Shown here: positions 8,256-15,648 of the stretch, piece by piece
Position numbering within the stretch: position 1 is the stretch's first letter
How the letters are laid out: the number at the start of each line of letters is the position of its first letter
Assembly: GCA_934444765.1 (NCBI GenBank)
Contig: CAKSDC010000024.1
Coordinates: 1 to 18,010 of the forward strand
Length of the DNA: 18,010 nucleotides
Direction: 5' to 3'
From: an uncultured Oscillospiraceae bacterium
GTDB taxonomy: Bacteria > Bacillota > Clostridia > Oscillospirales > Ruminococcaceae
Notes under the pieces: generated by a model
Seen by the model: only the letters and a program-made list of their open reading frames with translations
Databases searched by the model: none
What the model was told of the DNA's origin: nothing
Program-made: the position numbers and the translations under genes

Positions 8256-8285
8256 ATCGGGATAGAGTGTACTCTCTATCCCGAT
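8256..8285. terminator. Shared hairpin terminator between secA and the radical SAM gene
   Basis: ATCGGGATAGAG (8256-8267) and CTCTATCCCGAT (8274-8285) form a perfect 12-bp stem with a 6-nt loop, 25 nt after the secA stop and 32 nt before the end of the opposing gene. Neither side has a strong T-run (TGTACTATATT on the plus side), so efficiency is uncertain, but position and symmetry fit a bidirectional terminator. Confidence 0.7.
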
Positions 8286-8317
8286 TGTACTATATTATAT
8301 AGTCTACAGTCGTAAAC

Positions 8318-9229
8318 TTATAGTCCCGAAAGGTCAAACTCTGGAGTGTATTCCTCTCTTGCGGAACGCTTTTCTTGAGTATAGCCGTTCAGTTTTAAGT
8401 CTATAGCCACATCAAGAACGCTACCGTATTCAAAAGTTGAAGTTCTACGGTTTATCTTTGGATACTGTACACACTGTTCAGTTGGAGTATACTGCCACAT
8501 TAGACTTAATATAAAGTCGTCTTTAGGCAAACTTTCAGATAGCCAACGTAGTATGTTAATGCTGTCGTGTCTGCCCGTAGGTAAGACTAAGTGTCTAACT
8601 ATCAAGCCTTTTTGGAGTATTCCTTGGTCATCGTATACCAACTTAGGTTGTTGAGAGTGCATCTGTAGTACGGCTTTAGAGGTCACTTCAAAGTAGTCAG
8701 CACACTTTGAATATTCAGTTGACATCTGTGAACTATAGTATTTAAAGTCGGTTAGAAAGATGTCTACATAGTCTTTTAGATACTTTAGCGTGTCCACTCT
8801 TTCGTAGCCACCGCAATTGTATACTACTGGAACTTTCAGCCTATGTTTGCAAAGGTCTAAAGCCTCAGCTATACTATAGGAATAGTGTGTAGGCGTAACT
8901 AAGTTGATGTTGTTAGCACCCTGTTCTTGTAGACGTAGCATGATATCGGCTAACTGCTGAGTGGATACTTCCTTACCGAACGCTCCCGTACTAATCTTGT
9001 AGTTTTGACAGTAGCAACACTTTAGATTACAACCACTAAAGAATATCGCACCAGAACCATTTTCACCACTAATACAAGGTTCTTCCCAGTAGTGCAACAT
9101 AGCCTTAGATAACTTTATAGTGTTAGATACTCCACACACACCGACGGTATTAACTCTGTCCACGTTGCAACTTCTCGGACAGACGTTGCATAGGTTCATA
9201 TTAGGATAGTCTTTGCTTAAAGTCTTCAT
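8318..9229 (-). CDS. PflX-like radical SAM protein (COG1313 type)
   Basis: An uncharacterised radical SAM protein related to pyruvate formate-lyase activating enzymes. With the ATG at 9229 it has 303 residues. An N-terminal Cys cluster (Cys14, 17, 21, 32 in CNVCPRSC...GVCG) precedes the radical SAM motif SGCNLKCCYCQNY, with the cluster ligands Cys67, Cys71 and Cys74 spaced CxxxCxxC. The stretches HYWEEPCISGENGSG, NINLVTPTHY and VDIFLTDFKYY are typical of the PflX group. The frame overlaps nspC by 29 nt; a second ATG at 9199, one base after the nspC stop, would remove the overlap and give 293 residues while keeping all cysteines. Either way translation is tightly coupled to nspC. No glycyl radical enzyme is nearby, so an activase role is unsupported; the substrate is unknown. 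Confidence 0.85.
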   Translation of the reverse strand: MKTLSKDYPNMNLCNVCPRSCNVDRVNTVGVCGVSNTIKLSKAMLHYWEEPCISGENGSGAIFFSGCNLKCCYCQNYKISTGAFGKEVSTQQLADIMLRLQEQGANNINLVTPTHYSYSIAEALDLCKHRLKVPVVYNCGGYERVDTLKYLKDYVDIFLTDFKYYSSQMSTEYSKCADYFEVTSKAVLQMHSQQPKLVYDDQGILQKGLIVRHLVLPTGRHDSINILRWLSESLPKDDFILSLMWQYTPTEQCVQYPKINRRTSTFEYGSVLDVAIDLKLNGYTQEKRSAREEYTPEFDLSGL

Positions 9230-10343
9230 AGCCGAACTCTCTAACTACAGTAATGCCTTTACCCTCACGATACACCGCAATAGATGGCAACGGAGTGCCA
9301 TTAAAAGTATTATTCTTGACCATGGAGTAGATAGCCATATCACAGAAGACTAACTTATCGCCTTCTTTTAGAGGCTTATCAAAGGAGTAGTCCCCTATGA
9401 TATCGCCAGCAAGACAGGTATTTCCACCCAAACGATAGGTATACTGTTTTTCGTCAGGTAGACCGCTACCTATGACGTTAGGTCTGTAAGGCATTTCAAG
9501 AACGTCAGGCATATGGCATTCTGCTGAGGTATCCAATATAGCTATATCTATACCATTTTTGATAGTATCGTATACCGAAGATACCAAGTAACCGCAATCG
9601 AGAGCCACGGCTTCACCAGGTTCTAAGTACACGTCTATGTTGTCGTACTTATTCTTAAAGTACATGATGCACTCTATCAGAGTATCTATATCGTAGTCTT
9701 TCTTAGTTATGTGATGTCCACCGCCGAAGTTTATCCACTTCATACTTTTGATATACTTTCCGAACTTTTGGTCTACTACTCTTATAGTACGTTTTAGAGT
9801 ATCCGCACCCTGTTCGCACATGGTATGAAAATGGATACCCTCTAAACCGTCAAGAGAGTATTCGTCTATACTATCTAAAGTAGTACCCAATCTTGAACCC
9901 GTAAAGCAAGGGTTGTATATATCGGTTTCTATTTCGGAGTATTCAGGATTTACACGCAAACCACAACTTATATGTTTAGGATAGCTTAAAACCTTATCTT
10001 TGTATCTCTTCCACTGATTAGTGGAGTTAAACACTATATGGTCGCAAATGCTTAGTATTTCGTCCATATCTTGTGGAGGATACGCTGGTGAAAATATGTG
10101 TGTTTCCTTTTTAAACTCATCGTGACCCAGTTTAGCCTCATATAGACCACTTGCAGTAGTTCCGCTTAGATACTTTGCCATTAATGGATATTCGCTAAAC
10201 ATTGAAAAGCACTTCTGTGCTAACAATATCTTACAACCCGTTCTATCTTGGATATCTTTTAGTATTTCAAGATTTTTAATCAATAGCCTTTCGTCTAAAA
10301 GATAGCAAGGTGTCTTTAAGTTTGAAATATCGATATCGAACAT
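9201..10343 (-). CDS. nspC: Carboxynorspermidine/carboxyspermidine decarboxylase
   Basis: A PLP enzyme of the alanine-racemase fold that decarboxylates carboxyspermidine or carboxynorspermidine to spermidine or norspermidine. The 380 residues match the NspC family in length and motifs: PLP lysine Lys44 in LAQKCFSM, HFHTMCEQ (171-178), the Gly-rich phosphate site NFGGGHH (205-211), EPGEA (241-245), AECHMPDVLEMPYRP (274-288), the catalytic Cys310 with Asp314 in RLGGNTCLAGDIIGDYSF, and DMAIYSMVKNNTFNG. The ATG at 10341-10343 follows AAGAAAGGAAG. It lies downstream of the CASDH gene that makes its substrate, but a terminator hairpin (10363-10394) sits between them, so its expression may depend on read-through. 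Aspartate semialdehyde for the pathway must come from elsewhere in the genome. Confidence 0.93.
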   Translation of the reverse strand: MFDIDISNLKTPCYLLDERLLIKNLEILKDIQDRTGCKILLAQKCFSMFSEYPLMAKYLSGTTASGLYEAKLGHDEFKKETHIFSPAYPPQDMDEILSICDHIVFNSTNQWKRYKDKVLSYPKHISCGLRVNPEYSEIETDIYNPCFTGSRLGTTLDSIDEYSLDGLEGIHFHTMCEQGADTLKRTIRVVDQKFGKYIKSMKWINFGGGHHITKKDYDIDTLIECIMYFKNKYDNIDVYLEPGEAVALDCGYLVSSVYDTIKNGIDIAILDTSAECHMPDVLEMPYRPNVIGSGLPDEKQYTYRLGGNTCLAGDIIGDYSFDKPLKEGDKLVFCDMAIYSMVKNNTFNGTPLPSIAVYREGKGITVVREFGYEDFKQRLS

Positions 10344-10362
10344 TTTAAAAACTTCCTTTCTT

Positions 10363-10394
10363 AAAAAATAGACGGATTTTTTAAATCCGTCTAT
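10363..10394 (-). terminator. Intrinsic terminator inside the polyamine cluster (CASDH / nspC)
   Basis: ATAGACGGATTT (10368-10379) and AAATCCGTCTAT (10383-10394) give a perfect 12-bp stem with a 3-nt loop. On the minus strand it is followed by six T (complement of 10363-10368), a textbook intrinsic terminator. It lies 39 nt after the CASDH stop and 20 nt before the nspC start, and leaves too little room for a full promoter downstream. It may be a partial terminator that lowers nspC and radical SAM gene expression. Confidence 0.85.
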
Positions 10395-10432
10395 TGAATT
10401 TAGATTAAATATTAGGTTTAGACATTCTGTTA

Positions 10433-11635
10433 TTAGTCTACTAAGGTTGGATTAAAGTCTTCAATCCAAGGTAGACCCCACTTGTTAAGTTCTTCCATGA
10501 ATGGGTCTGGGTCGAACTCTTCAATGTTGTATACACCAGCCTTGTTCCACTTACCAGTGATAATCATTTCAGCACCAATCATAGCAGGAACGCCAGTAGT
10601 ATAAGATATAGCTTGTGAACCTACTTCCTTATAGCATTCTTGGTGGTCGCAAACGTTGTATAGATAGTAAGTTTTAGGTTTGCCGTCCTTAACACCTTGG
10701 AAGATACAACCTATGTTAGTCTTACCGACAGTCCTTGAACCTAAACTTGCAGGGTCAGGAAGTACAGCTTTTAGGAACTGTAAAGGGACTATCTCTTTAC
10801 CCTCATACATGATAGGTTCAATGGAAGTCATACCAACGTCTTCAAGACACTTTAGGTGTGTTAAGTAGCTTTGACCGAAAGTCATGAAAAATCTAATCCT
10901 CTTGATACCCTTTATATTGATTGCAAGGCTTTCAAGTTCCTCATGGTGTAGAAGGTACATATCCTTTTCGCCCACTTGGTCGAAGTCGTATACTCTTTTA
11001 ATTTCCATCGGTTTAGTTTCAATCCACTTACCGTCTTCGATATAGCTACCGTTTGCAGAGACTTCTCTAATATTAATCTCTGGGTTGAAGTTAGTAGCGA
11101 AAGGATATCCATGGTCGCCACCGTTACAGTCTAAGATATCGATATAGTTAATCTCATCGAACTGATGTTTTAGAGCGTACGCTGAGAATACACCTGTAAC
11201 CCCTGGGTCGAAACCGCTTCCAAGTAGAGCAGTAATGCCAGCCTTTTCAAACTTTTCACGGTATGCCCATTGCCACTTGTACTCAAACTTAGCAGTATCA
11301 AGAGGTTCATAGTTAGCAGTATCTACATAGTTAGTCTTAGTTTCAAGACAAGCGTCCATAATGGTTAAGTCTTGATATGGTAGTGCTAAGTTTAGAACCA
11401 CGTCAGGTTTAAAAGCGTCTATTAGTTCTACAAGTTGAGGAACGCTGTCAGCGTCCACTTGTGCAGTATGGATAATAGTCTTAGTAGTGCCTTGAAGTTT
11501 TTCTTTTAGAGCGTCACACTTAGACTTAGTTCTACTTGCAATCATAATTTCGGTAAACACTTCACTATTTTGACAGCACTTGTGAATAGCTACTGAAGCT
11601 ACACCACCACAACCGATTATTAAACATTTTCCCAT
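10433..11635 (-). CDS. Carboxynorspermidine/carboxyspermidine dehydrogenase (CASDH), saccharopine dehydrogenase fold
   Basis: Joins aspartate beta-semialdehyde to putrescine or diaminopropane and reduces the Schiff base with NADPH, giving carboxyspermidine or carboxynorspermidine. The 400-residue protein has an N-terminal Rossmann motif, IIGCGGVAS (6-14), a second dinucleotide-fold segment with VVLNLALPYQD, and the stretches GSGFDPGVTGVF and GGDHGYPFATNFNPEINIRE, which are typical of CASDH and not of lysine-pathway saccharopine dehydrogenases. The neighbouring nspC supports the same assignment. The ATG at 11633-11635 is preceded by a strong AGGAGGA site. The lipoprotein gene upstream is separated by 73 nt that hold a 9-bp hairpin and a TATAAT without a good -35 box. 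Which diamine it prefers cannot be read from the sequence; adjacent speA/speB favour putrescine. Confidence 0.92.
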   Translation of the reverse strand: MGKCLIIGCGGVASVAIHKCCQNSEVFTEIMIASRTKSKCDALKEKLQGTTKTIIHTAQVDADSVPQLVELIDAFKPDVVLNLALPYQDLTIMDACLETKTNYVDTANYEPLDTAKFEYKWQWAYREKFEKAGITALLGSGFDPGVTGVFSAYALKHQFDEINYIDILDCNGGDHGYPFATNFNPEINIREVSANGSYIEDGKWIETKPMEIKRVYDFDQVGEKDMYLLHHEELESLAINIKGIKRIRFFMTFGQSYLTHLKCLEDVGMTSIEPIMYEGKEIVPLQFLKAVLPDPASLGSRTVGKTNIGCIFQGVKDGKPKTYYLYNVCDHQECYKEVGSQAISYTTGVPAMIGAEMIITGKWNKAGVYNIEEFDPDPFMEELNKWGLPWIEDFNPTLVD

Positions 11636-11664
11636 TTTAAAAATCCTCCTACAATATATATTAT

Positions 11665-11702
11665 AGCCTAAACCGTGTAGAATAGATAGAATAGTTTAGG
11701 CT
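11665..11702 (-). other. Hairpin upstream of CASDH with embedded TATAAT
   Basis: AGCCTAAAC (11665-11673) pairs perfectly with GTTTAGGCT (11694-11702) around a 20-nt loop. On the minus strand it directly follows the lipoprotein gene and is followed by TATAATATATATTG, not a T-run, so it is a poor terminator. The TATAAT (complement of 11660-11665) could serve as a -10 box, but no TTGACA-like box lies 16-18 nt upstream. A processing site, attenuator or weak internal promoter are all possible. Confidence 0.4.
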
Positions 11703-11708
11703 TATCCA

Positions 11709-12158
11709 CTAATTAGCGGTAGTCTGACTACTACCCATAGTAACCATACTCTTATCCGAATAGAACGTAGCCGATTGAGTAGTATCGTTGATATAAGTAA
11801 GTATCAGTTCATCTTTAGATACTAAGTCGAAGTAGTACGATACTTGCGAACCGTCGTCATCATACGTTATATGAATAGTATCATTATCCACAGTAAAAGT
11901 ACCACTATCGCAGTATAACGAAGTGTTATCGTTTGAGATATACACCGTTCCGTCGTCACAAAAAGCTATAGTTTCGCCATTGGCATACCATGTATTGTAC
12001 AGTGCGGAACTCTCTTCTAAGGTAGTATGAAGTACCGTTTCATCGTTATTTGAATAGGTAGTACCGTCGCTACTGTTAGAGGAACTCTGTCCACTACAAC
12101 CCACTAAAGAGATGCACATAATAGATACGATACCGATAACGGTTAATATTCTGTTCAA
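11709..12158 (-). CDS. Small secreted lipoprotein, lipocalin-like domain, unknown function
   Basis: 149 residues with a lipoprotein signal: MNRI, a hydrophobic helix (4-19) and the lipobox LVGC with Cys21 as the lipidated residue. A Ser/Asn/Thr-rich linker follows, then about 90 residues with a pattern of short beta strands (YNTWYANGETIAFCDDGTVYIS..., DTIHITYDDDG..., DELILTYIND) like the small beta-barrel lipocalin-type domains common in clostridial lipoproteins. It should be anchored on the outer face of the membrane. The start is TTG (12156-12158), with AGGTGGTGAT just upstream. It sits 19 nt after speB and so is almost certainly cotranscribed with the polyamine genes, although every other product there looks cytosolic. 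Polyamine binding is only a guess from context. Confidence 0.8.
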   Translation of the reverse strand: MNRILTVIGIVSIMCISLVGCSGQSSSNSSDGTTYSNNDETVLHTTLEESSALYNTWYANGETIAFCDDGTVYISNDNTSLYCDSGTFTVDNDTIHITYDDDGSQVSYYFDLVSKDELILTYINDTTQSATFYSDKSMVTMGSSQTTAN

Positions 12159-12163
12159 AGCGT

Positions 12164-12173
12164 ATCACCACCT
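12164..12173 (-). promoter_or_regulatory. Ribosome binding site fixing the TTG start of the lipoprotein gene
   Basis: AGGTGGTGAT on the minus strand ends 5 nt before the TTG at 12158. The resulting signal peptide begins MNRI with a positive charge before the hydrophobic core, as expected, which supports this start. Confidence 0.75.
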
Positions 12174-12177
12174 ATAC

Positions 12178-13035
12178 TTAACGACTTTTAGGAGTAACTA
12201 ATAGTAGTACTTCCCTTAACAGTTTGCAGGCTAAAGCAGTAGAACTTCCACTTGGGTCATAAGGTGGAGATAGTTCGTTGATATCCAAACCGACTATGTT
12301 CAACTTAGAAACTTCTATAATAGCGTCTAAGAGTTGTCTATAGGATACGCCGTCAGCCTCTGGAGTACCAGTACCACAGAATACCGAAGGGTCTAAAACG
12401 TCCAAGTCGAGGGTAAAGTATATAGGCTTGCCCTGTAGTTTAGAACATACTTCTTTTAGAGTATCAAAGTTGAACCTATTCATATACGTGTGACTTTTAG
12501 ACCATTCAAACTCCGTCCTATCGCCACTACGAATGCCAAATTGGAATATTCTGTTATCACCTAAGATGTCGTGACACCTTCTCAATACGCAAGCGTGAGA
12601 GAATTTCTGTCCTAAATAGTCATCTCTCAAGTCTGCGTGAGCGTCAAAGTGAATAACGTGTAAGTCGGGATACTTTTCAGCCACGGCTCTGACGCTACCT
12701 AACGTTACCAAGTGTTCGCCACCTATCATTAGAGGGAGCTTACCGTCGGTTAGTATTTGAGCGGTCATATCCTGAATATCTTGTAGAGCCTTTTCTGGAC
12801 TACCAAAGCATAGTTCCAAGTCGCCACCGTCGAATACGGATATATCGGTTAAGTCCTTATCAAGGTATGGACTATAGGTTTCTATACCGTAACTTTCGTT
12901 ACGAATACTTGCACTTGCAAAGCGTGTACCAGGTCTGTAAGAGGTGGTACTGTCGAATGGCGCACCAAATATTACGGTCTTAGCCTCTGAGTATTCACAG
13001 TCACAAGCTATAAAAGTATGGATATTCTTTTCCAT
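12178..13035 (-). CDS. speB: Agmatinase (ureohydrolase family)
   Basis: Hydrolyses agmatine to putrescine and urea with two bridging manganese ions. The 285-residue protein has the ureohydrolase signatures: GGEH (105-108, His108), HFDAHAD (129-135, Asp131, His133, Asp135), FTLDLDVLDPS (207-217, Asp210 and Asp212) and a Gly-rich C-terminal GLDINELSPPYDPSGSSTA. The motif ELSPPYD favours agmatinase over arginase. The ATG at 13033-13035 is preceded by AAAGGAG at good spacing, 21 nt after speE. With the upstream decarboxylase it completes arginine to putrescine. An alternative substrate is N1-aminopropylagmatine, as in Thermus, if SpeE aminopropylates agmatine; sequence alone cannot separate these. 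Confidence 0.9.
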   Translation of the reverse strand: MEKNIHTFIACDCEYSEAKTVIFGAPFDSTTSYRPGTRFASASIRNESYGIETYSPYLDKDLTDISVFDGGDLELCFGSPEKALQDIQDMTAQILTDGKLPLMIGGEHLVTLGSVRAVAEKYPDLHVIHFDAHADLRDDYLGQKFSHACVLRRCHDILGDNRIFQFGIRSGDRTEFEWSKSHTYMNRFNFDTLKEVCSKLQGKPIYFTLDLDVLDPSVFCGTGTPEADGVSYRQLLDAIIEVSKLNIVGLDINELSPPYDPSGSSTALACKLLREVLLLVTPKSR

Positions 13036-13056
13036 TTAAAAGTCTCCTTTATAATA

Positions 13057-13905
13057 TTACTCTCTTAGTTCATCACGAACGTTGTTAGGAATGGCAAAGC
13101 AACCCGTATGTAGTATAGTATTATAGTACTTAGTCTTCAAGCCTAACGAGTTCCACCAGTCCGCCTTAAGGTCTGTACGAGGGTCATACTTTTTAGAGGC
13201 GAAACCGAATAGCCAGTGTCCCGATGGATAAGTAGGTATATGTGCCTGATATACCAAAGCCGTCTTGAACAGTTGTTTAATTCTGCTATGCGCTCTCTTC
13301 ATGGAGTTAGCATATTCGGTATAGAAAGTACTCTCATGCTGATTTACCAATATACCGTCATCAGTAAGAGCCTTATAGCAGTTGCCATAGAACTCTTTAG
13401 TGAACAGTCCCTCACCCACACCGAACGGGTCTGTACTATCGACTATTATCAAGTCGTATTCGTTAGGGTCTGCATCACGTACGAACTTCAAACCGTCCTG
13501 ATAGTATATAGTAACTCTCTTATCTTCCAGTTTGCAAGCCGTTTGAGGGATATATTCTTTGCATAGTCTAACTACAGCCTCATCTATTTCCACCATGTCG
13601 ATGTGTTCAATAGTACTGTAGCGAGTGAGTTCTCTAACGGTACCGCCGTCGCCAGCACCTATTACGAGAACGTTCTTAATATTAGGATTAGTAGCCATAG
13701 GTATATGAGTAATCATTTCGTGGTAGATATACTCATCTTTTTCGGTAAGCATTAGATAGCCGTCTAATACCAATATTCTGCCAAACTCCACCGAGTCGAA
13801 AATATCTATCTCTTGAAAAGGACTAATCTCATGTACCAACTGTTGTCTTATCTTTATAGATAGTTTTACGTCGTCGGTATGTTTTTCCGAAAACCATAAA
13901 TCCAA
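13057..13905 (-). CDS. speE: Polyamine aminopropyltransferase (spermidine synthase family)
   Basis: Transfers the aminopropyl group of decarboxylated AdoMet to an amine acceptor, usually putrescine to spermidine, releasing methylthioadenosine. From the chosen TTG start (13903-13905) the protein is 282 residues and begins MDLWFSEKHT, aligning with Bacillus SpeE (MSELWYTEK). Motifs seen: LDGYLMLTEKDEYIYHEM (48-65), the nucleotide-binding GAGDGG (83-88), VEIDEAVV (105-112), DSTDP (156-160) and AHIPTYPSGHWLFGFAS (221-237). The frame stays open further upstream to 13944, but those codons lie outside the conserved protein and the AAAGGAGG site at 13914-13921 marks the start. The gene follows a 285-nt gap after speA containing a structured insert. 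The acceptor (putrescine, agmatine or spermidine) is uncertain. Confidence 0.9.
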   Translation of the reverse strand: MDLWFSEKHTDDVKLSIKIRQQLVHEISPFQEIDIFDSVEFGRILVLDGYLMLTEKDEYIYHEMITHIPMATNPNIKNVLVIGAGDGGTVRELTRYSTIEHIDMVEIDEAVVRLCKEYIPQTACKLEDKRVTIYYQDGLKFVRDADPNEYDLIIVDSTDPFGVGEGLFTKEFYGNCYKALTDDGILVNQHESTFYTEYANSMKRAHSRIKQLFKTALVYQAHIPTYPSGHWLFGFASKKYDPRTDLKADWWNSLGLKTKYYNTILHTGCFAIPNNVRDELRE

Positions 13906-13913
13906 AATAAAAG

Positions 13914-13921
13914 CCTCCTTT
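13914..13921 (-). promoter_or_regulatory. Ribosome binding site fixing the TTG start of speE
   Basis: AAAGGAGG on the minus strand, 8 nt before the TTG at 13905. There is no ATG near the conserved N-terminus, so this near-perfect site, together with alignment to known SpeE N-termini, decides the start. Confidence 0.85.
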
Positions 13922-13949
13922 AACCTAAATCGTAAGTGTACCAATTGAA

Positions 13950-14190
13950 CCGTTCCAACTCCATTTGAATTTTAAAAAATTCAGGGTAATATCTTTGATA
14001 CCAATACTTATTGTTTCAATCCACAGTCGGTAATTTCACAGAGTCTGACAAGCCAGCAGAACACTGACTGTAGTTTGCCTCATGTCAGTGGGGGATACCG
14101 ATTTCTCTCCGCCCACCACTGCCGTTATTTTTCCTACTTGCAATTCATCTCACTCACCTATAGAGGTGGGAGAATCCTTGCTATTATTTG
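13950..14190 (-). ncRNA. Structured non-coding insert between speA and speE; possible IS200/IS605-type remnant or leader RNA
   Basis: No conserved gene fits this gap, but it is rich in secondary structure on the minus strand. Helix A (14149-14174): CCCACCT and AGGTGAG around CTAT, extendable to about 12 bp with two mismatches. Helix B: CAGTGG-T-GGG (complement of 14112-14121) with CCCCCACTG (complement of 14086-14094), nine pairs with one bulged T. Helix C: CACTGAC (complement of 14084-14090) with GTCAGTG (complement of 14062-14068), seven pairs. B and C share bases 14086-14090, so they exclude each other. Further 3' are GGTATC/GATAtTACC (13985-14002) and an A/T hairpin (13967-13982). Terminal imperfect hairpins and a GGTTCAA near the 3' edge recall right ends of IS200/IS605 TnpB elements, whose ends encode guide RNAs, but no tnpB or tnpA is present. 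A regulatory leader for speE is the alternative. Neither is proven. Confidence 0.45.
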
Positions 14191-15648
14191 TTAAACCACC
14201 ACGTCAAGATAGTTAGTTTCGGTATCTCTTGCACCAGTTAGGGAGCAACCCTTTTGCTTTGCGTACTGTATGTAGCTAATGATTTCGTTGGTGATGCGTT
14301 CCCCTGGAGCGAGAATAGGTATTCCTGGGGGATAACACATAACGAACTCACCACAGACCATATCGTTACACTCTTCTAAAGGTATAGACTTCTTATTGCT
14401 ATAGAACGCTTTTTGAGGTGTCATGACTACGTCGGGATTGATATACTCATGGTCGAACATACCTGATTTATCCTTACTGTATATACGCTTAATCTCATAT
14501 AGTGAGGATATCAAACGTTCTATTTCTAAAGCGGTATCACCTGCCGAAACTATAGCGAGTATGTTTCCTAAGTCGCCGAACTCTATTTGAATGTCGTATT
14601 CATCTCTAAGGATATCGTATACTTCTATACCTGCAAGACCGATATCACGAGTATATATAGATAGTTTGGTCTTGTCAAAGTCGAACACAGTATCACCGTT
14701 ACATAGTTCAGTGGAGAAAGCGTAGTAACCGCCGAGTTTGTTTACTTCTTTACGGGCATATTCAGCAAACTGAATGGTACGCTTAAAGATATCCTTTCCG
14801 TTAAGTGCTAAGTTTTTTCTTGCGATATCTAAAGAGGACATCAATAGGTACGAAGCACTGGTAGTCTGAGTTAGGTTGATGACCTGTCTAACGTAGCCGG
14901 CATTTACGGAACTATTACATAGCAGTATAGCACTCTGAGTTAAAGAACCACCCGTTTTGTGAACGCTAACTCCTGACATATCAGCACCAGCTTCCATAGC
15001 CGATATGGGCATATCGTCGCCAAAGTAGAAGTGCGTTCCATGTGCCTCATCAGCTAATACTAACATATTGTGTCTGTGTGCCAACTCTACTATAGACTTT
15101 ATATCCGAACAGATACCATAATAGGTAGGATTATTCACCAATACGGCTTTAGCGTCTGGATTTTCTAAGATAGCCTTTTCTACTTCCTTAACTGACATAC
15201 CTAAAGGAATACCTAAGTGTTTATCAGTTCCAGGGTTGACGTATATAGGCACTGCACCGTTTACTACTATAGCATTTATGGCACTACGGTGAACGTTACG
15301 AGGCATTATAATCTTATCCCCAGCCTTACAAGTAGCCATAATCATAGCTTGTACACAGCTTGTCGCACCGTTCACCATAAAGAATGCGTTATCCGAACCG
15401 AAAGCCTCAGCGGCTAACTGTTGAGCCTCTTTTATTACCGAAACAGGGTGACATAGATTATCCAAAGGTTTCATAGAGTTCACGTCCGCCTTTAGACAGT
15501 CCATACCCAAAAACTCTTTAAGTTCTCTATTACCACGACCGCCCTTATGCCCCGGAACGTCAAAAGGAACTACTCTATTCAGTTTATGTCTAACCATAGC
15601 CTCGTGCAAAGGGGCTTTACTTTGAGAAAACTTATTTAAGGTCTTCAA
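14191..15648 (-). CDS. speA: Arginine decarboxylase, aminotransferase-fold (Orn/Lys/Arg decarboxylase family)
   Basis: A fold-I PLP decarboxylase of the Bacillus SpeA/YaaO type, about 485 residues as in that family, without the N-terminal wing domain of E. coli inducible enzymes. Seen: PFDVPGHKGGRG (28-39), the substrate-side FMVNGATSCVQAMI (90-103), ADEAHGTHF (199-207) with the PLP aspartate, Lys231 in SVHKTGG as Schiff-base lysine, and the C-terminal CYPPGIPILAPGE. Arginine is favoured as substrate because speB, which uses agmatine, is in the same cluster; lysine or ornithine cannot be excluded. The frame opens at a TTG (15660), but the AGGGAG site directly abuts that codon, so the TTG at 15648, 12 nt after the site, is more likely. 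It follows speD by about 50 nt and ends just before the structured insert. Confidence 0.88.
   Translation of the reverse strand: MKTLNKFSQSKAPLHEAMVRHKLNRVVPFDVPGHKGGRGNRELKEFLGMDCLKADVNSMKPLDNLCHPVSVIKEAQQLAAEAFGSDNAFFMVNGATSCVQAMIMATCKAGDKIIMPRNVHRSAINAIVVNGAVPIYVNPGTDKHLGIPLGMSVKEVEKAILENPDAKAVLVNNPTYYGICSDIKSIVELAHRHNMLVLADEAHGTHFYFGDDMPISAMEAGADMSGVSVHKTGGSLTQSAILLCNSSVNAGYVRQVINLTQTTSASYLLMSSLDIARKNLALNGKDIFKRTIQFAEYARKEVNKLGGYYAFSTELCNGDTVFDFDKTKLSIYTRDIGLAGIEVYDILRDEYDIQIEFGDLGNILAIVSAGDTALEIERLISSLYEIKRIYSKDKSGMFDHEYINPDVVMTPQKAFYSNKKSIPLEECNDMVCGEFVMCYPPGIPILAPGERITNEIISYIQYAKQKGCSLTGARDTETNYLDVVV

Noticed and set aside
10912..11121. Minus-strand open frame of 69 codons inside the CASDH gene
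   Set aside because: Out-of-frame shadow of a gene with clear family motifs.
13906..13944. Longer speE N-terminus starting at 13944
   Set aside because: It would read through the AAAGGAGG site, and the conserved family sequence begins only at MDLWFSEK.
14013..14024. GTGGATTGAAAC on the minus strand, like the 3' end of type I CRISPR repeats
   Set aside because: Only one copy, no second repeat or spacer spacing and no cas gene; coincidental in this window.
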